Origin: Burkholderiales bacterium LSUCC0115
GTDB lineage: Bacteria; Pseudomonadota; Gammaproteobacteria; Burkholderiales; Burkholderiaceae_A
Length of the DNA: 64,000 bases
Direction of reading: 5' to 3'
Assembly: GCA_009646425.1 (NCBI GenBank)
Contig: WJBW01000002.1
Span: 323,878 to 387,877 of the forward strand
In this document: piece by piece, positions 58,063 through 64,000 of the stretch
Layout of the letters: every line of letters starts with the position of its first letter
Numbering within the stretch: position 1 is the first letter of the stretch
Translations under genes and position numbers: made by a program
The notes under the pieces: model-generated
What the model was told of the DNA's origin: nothing
Database searches by the model: none
What the model saw: only the letters and a program-made list of their open reading frames with translations

Positions 58063-60141
58063 CTAGGTACTCGTCAGAAGGTCATCTGCCTGATGGGCCC
58101 AGCGATCTAACAGGGCATGCAGCTGGTCCATCGATACCCCCATGGCTTTTCTTGCAACTGGATCGGACCAGGCCGCGATCAGGCGCTGCCCATAGTCCAC
58201 TGCAAAGGCCACCAGGTCTTGGTCTCGGGTTAGATCGCTAAACCTCAGGCTTGGTTCGCCTGATTGTCGCATGCCGAGCAGCTCACCTGGACCTCGCTGA
58301 GCCAGGTCTCGGTTGGCGAGCTCAAAGCCATCGTCGGTTTCGTAGAGCGCCTTGAGGCGCTGTCGGGCGGCCTCAGACAAGGGCTCGTCAAACAACAAAA
58401 TACAGCTGCTCTGGCCGGCCCCCCGCCCCACCCGCCCTCGAAGCTGATGGAGTTGGGCCAAACCAAAACGCTCGGCATGGTCAATCACCATCAGCCGGGC
58501 CTGGGGCACGTCCACACCGACCTCAATCACAGTGGTGGCTAGCAACACGCGGAGCTCTCCGCTGGCAAACCGGGCCATCACGGCCTGTTTGTCCTTCGCA
58601 GGCATGCGCCCGTGAACAACCCCAAGGCGCTCTCCCAACAAAGGGGCCAGCCAGGCCTGCGTCTCCTCTAGGGCCAGCAAAGCGCGCTCGGCGTCCTGCT
58701 GCTCCTCGATGACCGGGCAGACCCAGTAGGCCTGCCCATCCTGAGTGTCAATGTAGTGCAGCAGACGCTGCGCCAATTCCTCTCGCTTGGCCATGGCCAT
58801 CAATCGGGTCCGAATGGGCGTTCGACCCGGTGGACGTTCATCGATCACCGAGACGTCCAAATCGGCCAGGAAGGTCATGGCCAGGCTTCTAGGAATCGGG
58901 GTAGCCGACATGCCAATGGTGTGCGACACCAATCCATCCACGGTCTCACGCAAGGCCAATCGTTGCCCTACGCCGAATCGATGCTGCTCATCGACCAGGG
59001 CCAGCCCCAGCCTGTGAAAGTTCACTGACTTTTGAATCAAGGCATGGGTACCCACCACCACGTGGGCCTGACCCTCGCTGATCTGAGACAAGGCCTCACG
59101 ACGAGCAGCCGCTGGCATGCCCCCTTTGAGCAGGAGAACGCTGATACCCAACGGGCTCAGCCACTCGCTGGTTTTCTGAAAAAGCTGCTGAGCCAGAATC
59201 TCGGTGGGGGCCATGAGGGCCGCCTGCCAACCCGCCCCAACGGCCTGGGCTGCCGCCAGCACAGCCACCACCGTCTTGCCGCTGCCCACATCGCCTTGGA
59301 TCAAGCGGTGCGCAGGACGAGACTGTGCCAAGTCTTGGCTCACCTGCTGCCAGGCCCGCTGCTGGGCGCCCGTCAACTGAAAAGGCAAACCAGCCAGCAG
59401 GCGGTCACACAAGCCCTGCTGGTCGACCAAGGCGGGGGCCTGCCGAACAGCTCGACGGGCCCTGGCCCGACGCAGTGCGATCTGCTGCGCTACCAACTCG
59501 TCGAGTCGAATCCGCCGCCAACATGGCTCTAACGCGGCTGGCCCGTGGGCATGAATCGGTGGCCTGTGAAGGGTCTCAATGGCCCTGGGTAGATCGGGTA
59601 GTCCCAGCATCTGTAAAGTCTGCTGATCCAGCCACTCGGCCGGCATGGCACTGGCCAGCGCCTGGGCAATGTGTCGGGCGATGACGGGCTGTGTGAGACC
59701 CTGGGTGGTGGGATAGATCGAGACCAGAGTTGGACTGACCGGTTGGTCGGGCTCCAGCCAACCCCAGCGAATCTTGGGGTGAATAAATTCCAGACCGTTG
59801 GGGGCCCGGCGGGCCTGACCGATGAATCGCAACTGTTCGCCTGGCACAAATCGTTGACGCAGGGACTCGTTAAAATAAATAAACCGAAGACTTGCCTGGG
59901 TCAGGTCACCCTGAACCAATACGACCAGCATGCGACGGGGCTTGAAGACCACCTGGGCTGAGAGCACCGTGACCTGACACTGAACCGTCTGTCCAGGCAG
60001 CACAGCACCCAGTAAAACCACCTGCGACTCGTCTTCGTAACGCAGCGGAAAATGCAGCACACGGTCGATCGGCCTGCTCAGTCCGAGCTTGATGAGTCCG
60101 GCCGGCAGCGGACGGGTTTTGACCGTCGCCGCGGCCGGCAT
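58063..60141 (-). CDS. recG: ATP-dependent DNA helicase RecG
   Basis: A branch-migrating helicase of 692 residues for stalled forks and R-loops. The N-terminal wedge domain (QCQVTVLSAQ...) precedes the helicase core with Walker A GDVGSGKTVVA and box II DEQHRFGVGQR, motif III MSATPIPRSL and motif VI QLRGRVGRGAGQS. It lies two bases after ridA and abuts oxyR, so it is co-transcribed with both. Confidence 0.95.
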   Translation of the reverse strand: MPAAATVKTRPLPAGLIKLGLSRPIDRVLHFPLRYEDESQVVLLGAVLPGQTVQCQVTVLSAQVVFKPRRMLVVLVQGDLTQASLRFIYFNESLRQRFVPGEQLRFIGQARRAPNGLEFIHPKIRWGWLEPDQPVSPTLVSIYPTTQGLTQPVIARHIAQALASAMPAEWLDQQTLQMLGLPDLPRAIETLHRPPIHAHGPAALEPCWRRIRLDELVAQQIALRRARARRAVRQAPALVDQQGLCDRLLAGLPFQLTGAQQRAWQQVSQDLAQSRPAHRLIQGDVGSGKTVVAVLAAAQAVGAGWQAALMAPTEILAQQLFQKTSEWLSPLGISVLLLKGGMPAAARREALSQISEGQAHVVVGTHALIQKSVNFHRLGLALVDEQHRFGVGQRLALRETVDGLVSHTIGMSATPIPRSLAMTFLADLDVSVIDERPPGRTPIRTRLMAMAKREELAQRLLHYIDTQDGQAYWVCPVIEEQQDAERALLALEETQAWLAPLLGERLGVVHGRMPAKDKQAVMARFASGELRVLLATTVIEVGVDVPQARLMVIDHAERFGLAQLHQLRGRVGRGAGQSSCILLFDEPLSEAARQRLKALYETDDGFELANRDLAQRGPGELLGMRQSGEPSLRFSDLTRDQDLVAFAVDYGQRLIAAWSDPVARKAMGVSMDQLHALLDRWAHQADDLLTST

Positions 60142-60143
60142 GC

Positions 60144-60545
60144 TTAGGCGATCACCATGATGGCCTCAGCCTCAAAGGCGGCCCCTCTGGGTAGGCTGGC
60201 CACCCCGACTGCCGCACGGGCTGGATAGGGCTGATCAAAATACTGGGCCATGATCTCGTTGACCTTGGCAAAGTGAGACAGGTCGGTCAGAAAGAGATTG
60301 ACCTTCACCACATCGTTGAGGCTACCGCCAGCAGCATGGGCTACTGCAGCCAGGTTTTTAAAGGCCTGATGAATCTGTAACACCACACCCTCGGGGCTGT
60401 CATCGCCAACCAGGGTCATGGTGGCGGGATCCAAGGGGATCTGTCCCGACAGCCAAACGGTCTGCCCCACCTTCACTGCCTGTGAGTAGGTGCCAATGGC
60501 CGCTGGTGCATCTGGGGTTGAGACGATCTGTCGTGTGGTGCTCAT
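60144..60545 (-). CDS. ridA: RidA family protein (enamine/imine deaminase)
   Basis: A 133-residue protein with the RidA pattern [11 protein letters not shown] near 33-43 and the catalytic arginine in [15 protein letters not shown]. It hydrolyses reactive 2-aminoacrylate-type enamines from PLP enzymes, possibly including cysM nearby. It lies between a ferric-reductase-like gene (nine bases upstream) and recG (two bases downstream). Confidence 0.92.
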   Translation of the reverse strand: MSTTRQIVSTPDAPAAIGTYSQAVKVGQTVWLSGQIPLDPATMTLVGDDSPEGVVLQIHQAFKNLAAVAHAAGGSLNDVVKVNLFLTDLSHFAKVNEIMAQYFDQPYPARAAVGVASLPRGAAFEAEAIMVIA

Positions 60546-60554
60546 GCAGTGCTC

Positions 60555-61784
60555 CTAGGTTTTAAAAGTTTCCATGTGAATCTGGTTCCGCTTGAACCCG
60601 TGCTTCACCAATACGGACTGAACAGTCTGCATCATCGGCGGCGGCCCACAGACCAGCGCCTGCCAGTCCGCCGGGTCCGCCGGTAACAGGGGTCCCAGGC
60701 CTGTGGCGTCTGTCTGGCCAACCAGACCAGTCCACGACTTGGTCGGCTCACTGACCAGGCGATGCACCTGCAGACCCAAGCCCGGGGAATCGGTGAGGTC
60801 TTGGTCTGCAAAGTATTGTCCCGGATGGCGGTTGCCAATCACAACCTGAGTCACCAGGCTGGCCGGATTGGATCGCAGCCAGTCACGGCGTGCCTGCAAC
60901 ACGGACAACAAGGGTGCCAGACCAATGCCGCCGGCCACCAACAAAAGCCGCGGGGCCTGCACCAATCCCTGGCCAAAGGTGCCATAGGGGCCATCCAGAT
61001 AAACCGTCTGACCCAGGGGGACATGCTGCTCCAAGTGGCTCGTGAAGTCCCCCACGGCCTTGATCAGAAACCCCAACTCGACCGGCCGGTCGGCGGCCTC
61101 TGATTGCGCTGGTGCCGTTGCGATCGAAAAGGGATGGTCATGAAGACCAAAAGCCGACTGGGTCTTGATCCAGGCGAACTGGCCGGCCTGGTAGCGAAGG
61201 GCCGGGCCACTCACCTGCTGAAGACGTAGCGCCCAGGTTCGATCCGCCATCTCTCGCAGACCAACCACCCGAAAGGGCCGACGCAGCAGCGCCCAGGGGC
61301 GGATGACATAGATCCAAGCCAAGGCCATCACACCGACCGCCGTAGAGCCCACCAAGCCCCAATGAACGGCCGGGATGGTCTGGCCGAGCCAGCCCCCCGA
61401 CTGGGCATGGGCCAGACCCAGCCCCAAAGCACCGATCGCCAACAGACCGTGCGAGCGTCGCCAGGCCTCATAGCGCATGGGCAGCTCATCGCGCGAGAGG
61501 GCCATCACCACCACCGCAATCAGAGCGAAAAGGGCCAGGAACCCCAGACCGAGCCCACTGCCGGACATGCGGATGTCACCCAGAAAGTAAAACAGGGGGT
61601 GCGCCATGAACAGGATCAACACCACACGGCCCAGTTGCTGGTGAATGCGCATGACCGCGTCGATCGACCAGCGGCCGGTCAGCCAGGAAAAACGGCCTGA
61701 GAGCAAGCCAATGGCGGCCAGCAGCGCCATGCCCAACACGGCAGCCCACGAGGAGAGATACGCTAGCAAATCGGTGATCGCCAT
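60555..61784 (-). CDS. ferric-reductase-like transmembrane flavoprotein
   Basis: About six membrane helices (residues 5-180), with conserved haem-type histidines (for example RIHQQLGRVVLILFMAHPLFYF), precede an FAD domain (HDHPFSIATAP) and an NAD(P) domain (VAGGIGLAPLLSVLQA, LVCGPPPMM). The 409 residues resemble bacterial members of the FRE/Nox family that move electrons across the membrane. The substrate is not clear. It is divergent from mmsA. Confidence 0.82.
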   Translation of the reverse strand: MAITDLLAYLSSWAAVLGMALLAAIGLLSGRFSWLTGRWSIDAVMRIHQQLGRVVLILFMAHPLFYFLGDIRMSGSGLGLGFLALFALIAVVVMALSRDELPMRYEAWRRSHGLLAIGALGLGLAHAQSGGWLGQTIPAVHWGLVGSTAVGVMALAWIYVIRPWALLRRPFRVVGLREMADRTWALRLQQVSGPALRYQAGQFAWIKTQSAFGLHDHPFSIATAPAQSEAADRPVELGFLIKAVGDFTSHLEQHVPLGQTVYLDGPYGTFGQGLVQAPRLLLVAGGIGLAPLLSVLQARRDWLRSNPASLVTQVVIGNRHPGQYFADQDLTDSPGLGLQVHRLVSEPTKSWTGLVGQTDATGLGPLLPADPADWQALVCGPPPMMQTVQSVLVKHGFKRNQIHMETFKT

Positions 61785-61833
61785 GGTTTCAAGGGTTTTC
61801 CCATCGGGTTTTCATGGGTCTGGTTGTTTATTA

Positions 61834-61852
61834 TTGAAGACTTTCTCTTCAA
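61834..61852. promoter_or_regulatory. inverted repeat upstream of mmsA
   Basis: Seven-base arms TTGAAGA/TCTTCAA enclose CTTTC in the 96-base divergent region. It could be an operator or a leader hairpin; no promoter could be placed with confidence. Confidence 0.3.
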
Positions 61853-61880
61853 CGCCTAAACCAAGCCTCGCGAGTCGGTC

Positions 61881-63386
61881 ATGAATCAAATCCTCCAATA
61901 CATCAATGGCGCATCGGTATCCGGTGCCAGCCAGCGTTTCCAAGACATTACCAACCCCGCCACCGGTCAGGTTACCGGCCGCGTCCAACTGGCTTCGCGT
62001 GATGACGTCGCCAAGGCGGTGGCCAACGCCCAAGAGGCTTTTGCCAGTTGGTCGCAGGTGCCGCCGCTGCGCCGGGCCCGCATCATGTTCAAGTTTCTGG
62101 ACCTGCTCAACCAGCACCGTGATGAGCTGGCCAAGTCCATCACCGCAGAACATGGCAAGGTCTTTACCGACGCCCAGGGAGAGGTCACCCGTGGCATCGA
62201 GATCGTGGAATTTGCCACCGGTATTCCACAGTTGCTCAAGGGCGACTACACCGAACAAGTCTCCACCAACATCGACAACTGGACCATGCGGCAGCCCCTT
62301 GGTGTGGTCGCGGGTATCACCCCATTTAACTTCCCCGTCATGGTGCCCATGTGGATGTACCCCGTGGCCATCGCCTGCGGCAACACCTTCGTGCTCAAGC
62401 CCAGCCCCATCGACCCCAGCCCCAGCCTCTTGCAAGCCGAGTTACTCAAAGAGGCCGGGCTGCCTGACGGCGTCTTCAACGTCGTTCAGGGCGACAAAGA
62501 GGCGGTCGATGCGCTGTTGGATCACCCCGATGTCAAAGCCATCAGCTTTGTCGGCTCCACGCCCATTGCCAATTACATCTACGAGACCGGCGCGCACCAC
62601 GGCAAGCGGGTGCAGGCGCTCGGTGGCGCGAAGAACCACATGGTGGTCATGCCCGATGCAGACGTGGATCAAGTCGTCGACGCCCTGATTGGCGCGGCCT
62701 ATGGCTCAGCCGGTGAGCGCTGTATGGCGATCTCTGTCGCCGTCATGGTCGGTGATGTGGGCCAGAAGGTCATGCCCAAGCTGGTGGAGCGCACCAAGGC
62801 CTTGAAGGTTCTCGATGGCATGAACCTGGCAGCCGAGATGGGGCCCATCGTCACCCAGGCGGCTCACGATCGAATCACCGGCTACATCCAGGCTGGTGTG
62901 GACGAAGGTGCCAAGCTGCTGGTCGATGGACGTCAATTCGATGCCAAGCAGACCGGCACCGGCTGCGAGAAGGGTTTCTGGATGGGTGGCAGCCTGTTTG
63001 ACCAGGTCACCCCCGACATGAAGATCTACAAAGAAGAAATCTTTGGCCCTGTGCTGTCTTGCGTGCATGTCAAAGACTTTGCCCAGGCTGTCGACCTGAT
63101 CAACGCCCACGAGTTTGGCAACGGCACCAGCTGCTACACACGCGATGGCAACATCGCCCGTGAGTTCGCCCGGCGGATTCAGGTGGGCATGGTGGGTATC
63201 AACGTGCCCATTCCTGTGCCCATGGCCTGGCATGGCTTTGGCGGCTGGAAGCGCTCGCTCTTCGGTGACATGCATGCCTACGGCGAAGAGGGCGTGCGGT
63301 TCTACACCAAACAGAAATCCATCATGCAGCGCTGGCCCGAGAGCATTGCCAAGGGGGCAGAGTTTGTCATGCCCACCTCGAAGTAA
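61881..63386 (+). CDS. mmsA: methylmalonate-semialdehyde dehydrogenase (CoA-acylating)
   Basis: An aldehyde dehydrogenase of 501 residues. C281 in [12 protein letters not shown], and the motifs [16 protein letters not shown] and [10 protein letters not shown], are specific for the CoA-acylating MMSDH branch. It converts methylmalonate semialdehyde (from valine, beta-alanine-type or inositol routes) to propionyl-CoA, which the prp genes at 18-26 kb can consume. No mmsB or other valine genes adjoin it. It converges with the VOC gene. Confidence 0.93.
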   Translation: MNQILQYINGASVSGASQRFQDITNPATGQVTGRVQLASRDDVAKAVANAQEAFASWSQVPPLRRARIMFKFLDLLNQHRDELAKSITAEHGKVFTDAQGEVTRGIEIVEFATGIPQLLKGDYTEQVSTNIDNWTMRQPLGVVAGITPFNFPVMVPMWMYPVAIACGNTFVLKPSPIDPSPSLLQAELLKEAGLPDGVFNVVQGDKEAVDALLDHPDVKAISFVGSTPIANYIYETGAHHGKRVQALGGAKNHMVVMPDADVDQVVDALIGAAYGSAGERCMAISVAVMVGDVGQKVMPKLVERTKALKVLDGMNLAAEMGPIVTQAAHDRITGYIQAGVDEGAKLLVDGRQFDAKQTGTGCEKGFWMGGSLFDQVTPDMKIYKEEIFGPVLSCVHVKDFAQAVDLINAHEFGNGTSCYTRDGNIAREFARRIQVGMVGINVPIPVPMAWHGFGGWKRSLFGDMHAYGEEGVRFYTKQKSIMQRWPESIAKGAEFVMPTSK

Positions 63387-63401
63387 AAGACCACAACTGC
63401 G

Positions 63402-63800
63402 TTAGACGTACTCGGCGACCTCGACCAGATTCTGGTCGGGGTCTCGCAGATAAACCGAACGAATGGGGCCCATGGCCCCTCGACGCGGCACGGGACCTGT
63501 GTCAATCGAAACCCCCACTGCCTGCAAGTGCTGGATGAAATCATCGAGTGGCACCTTGCTAATCAGACAGAAATCTCCTGAGCCAATGGTGGGAACACCC
63601 GCCTTGGTGGGCGTCTCGGTGTCCTTGTCTTGCAGATTGATCTTGAGCTGACCAAAACGCACCGCATACCTGGGCTGGCCCTCGGGTCCTTTGAAGAATT
63701 CACGCTCAAAACCCAGGGTCCTCTCGTACCACTGGGTGGTGGTCTCAATGTCGGTGCAGGTCAAGACGATGTGGTCAATGCGGTCGATCAGGTGGCTCAT
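63402..63800 (-). CDS. VOC (glyoxalase/bleomycin-resistance) family protein
   Basis: A 132-residue protein with the two beta-alpha-beta-beta-beta modules of the VOC superfamily. It starts IDRIDHIVLTCTDIETTTQWYERTLGF and ends IRSVYLRDPDQNLVEVAEY. Candidate metal ligands are H11 and E128. Substrate unknown. It lies between mmsA (convergent) and a GST gene (divergent). Confidence 0.85.
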   Translation of the reverse strand: MSHLIDRIDHIVLTCTDIETTTQWYERTLGFEREFFKGPEGQPRYAVRFGQLKINLQDKDTETPTKAGVPTIGSGDFCLISKVPLDDFIQHLQAVGVSIDTGPVPRRGAMGPIRSVYLRDPDQNLVEVAEYV

Positions 63801-63850
63801 GCAGACATCTCCCTAGGGGCTTTTCCGAACTATTAAAAAAAATTTCTCAG

Positions 63851-63872
63851 TGAGATTGTCAATCAAATCTCA
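63851..63872. promoter_or_regulatory. inverted repeat between the VOC and GST genes
   Basis: TGAGATT and AATCTCA flank GTCAATCA, and the spacer edges also form ATTG-T-CAAT. It lies 27 bases before the GST start in an A+T-rich region and could be an operator for one or both divergent genes. Confidence 0.4.
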
Positions 63873-63898
63873 TCCAACGTTGCAGATAGGAAAACACC

Positions 63899-64000
63899 AT
63901 GATTCGCCTCTGGGGCCGAACCAATTCCATGAACGTCCAAAAGGCTCTCTGGACGCTTGATGAACTCGGCCTGCGCTACGAACGCCTGGATGCCGGTATG
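63899..64000 (+). CDS. glutathione S-transferase, N-terminal part (partial)
   Basis: The 34 residues inside the window begin [20 protein letters not shown], the start of a thioredoxin-fold GST domain with the glutathione-contacting SMNVQK region. The rest lies beyond the window. The class and substrate cannot be assigned. GATAGG precedes the ATG, and an inverted repeat lies upstream. Confidence 0.75.
   Translation, partial: MIRLWGRTNSMNVQKALWTLDELGLRYERLDAGM

Overview
The window looks like chromosomal core from a betaproteobacterium, most likely in the order Burkholderiales. The DNA is G+C-rich (roughly 60% by eye). The gene blocks are the ones expected there: rpsF-priB-rpsR-rplI-dnaB, hfq-hflX-hflK-hflC-hisZ-purA, der-bamB-yfgM-hisS-ispG-rlmN, surE-pcm-nlpD, oxyR-recG, rnfB-nth-DUF1841 and xseB-ispA-dxs. 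PriB, HisZ, FolE2, a PhaZ1-type PHB depolymerase and the AcnD/PrpF form of the methylcitrate cycle fit this placement. I see no phage, insertion sequence, CRISPR array, plasmid gene or foreign island. Coding density is very high, with many ATGA, TAATG or GTGA stop/start overlaps and several convergent overlaps.

Layout. 1-8.1 kb: end of argG, yajQ, then folE2-dxs-ispA-xseB (folate and isoprenoid precursors) on the minus strand. Divergent from these are a Rieske oxygenase and an SseA-type sulfurtransferase, followed by a maiA/FAH-hydrolase pair (gentisate-type ring-cleavage steps). 8.2-11.2 kb: the ribosomal/replication operon with a structured rpsF leader. 11.2-18.1 kb: hydroxyacid dehydrogenase and LUD protein, FdxA-Fpr electron-transfer pair, PHB depolymerase, orphan RnfB, endonuclease III, DUF1841, LysR regulator. 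18.2-26.1 kb: complete methylcitrate cycle prpB-prpC-acnD-prpF-prpE. 26.1-32.4 kb: rimM-rpsP, a lytic transglycosylase, Nudix hydrolase, rlmB-rnr and tRNA-Leu(CAG). 32.4-46.3 kb: one long minus-strand run from ndk and rlmN through hisS, bamB, der, hfq, hflX, hflK and hflC to hisZ and purA. 46.5-53.2 kb: YccA-like membrane protein, then rlmD, exonuclease, nlpD, pcm, surE, CBS protein and YihY. 53.2-64 kb: WrbA-like, DUF2069, dusA, tRNA-Arg(CCT), trhO, cysM, oxyR-recG, RidA, ferric-reductase-like protein, mmsA, VOC protein and the start of a glutathione S-transferase.

Functional themes. Propionyl-CoA is handled by PrpE and the methylcitrate cycle and is also made by MmsA. RNA processing and modification is heavily represented (Hfq, RNase R, RlmB, RlmN, RlmD, DusA, TrhO, RimM). 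HflK/HflC and a YccA-like protein are both candidate modulators of FtsH. OxyR, RecG, WrbA and endonuclease III contribute to oxidative-stress handling and DNA repair.

The most notable observations are departures from standard gene order and unusual expression signals. rpoS is missing after nlpD, trmD-rplS are missing after rimM (with a terminator in their place), and rodZ/pilF are missing between rlmN and ispG. hflX appears to start at CTG in the same frame as hfq. The hfq leader carries four ARN triplets beside its Shine-Dalgarno. The rpsF leader has an S6:S18-like hairpin, and a perfect inverted repeat lies between a LysR gene and prpB. No clearly new multi-gene system is demonstrable. The best candidate for unexplored biology is the Rieske oxygenase/sulfurtransferase pair.
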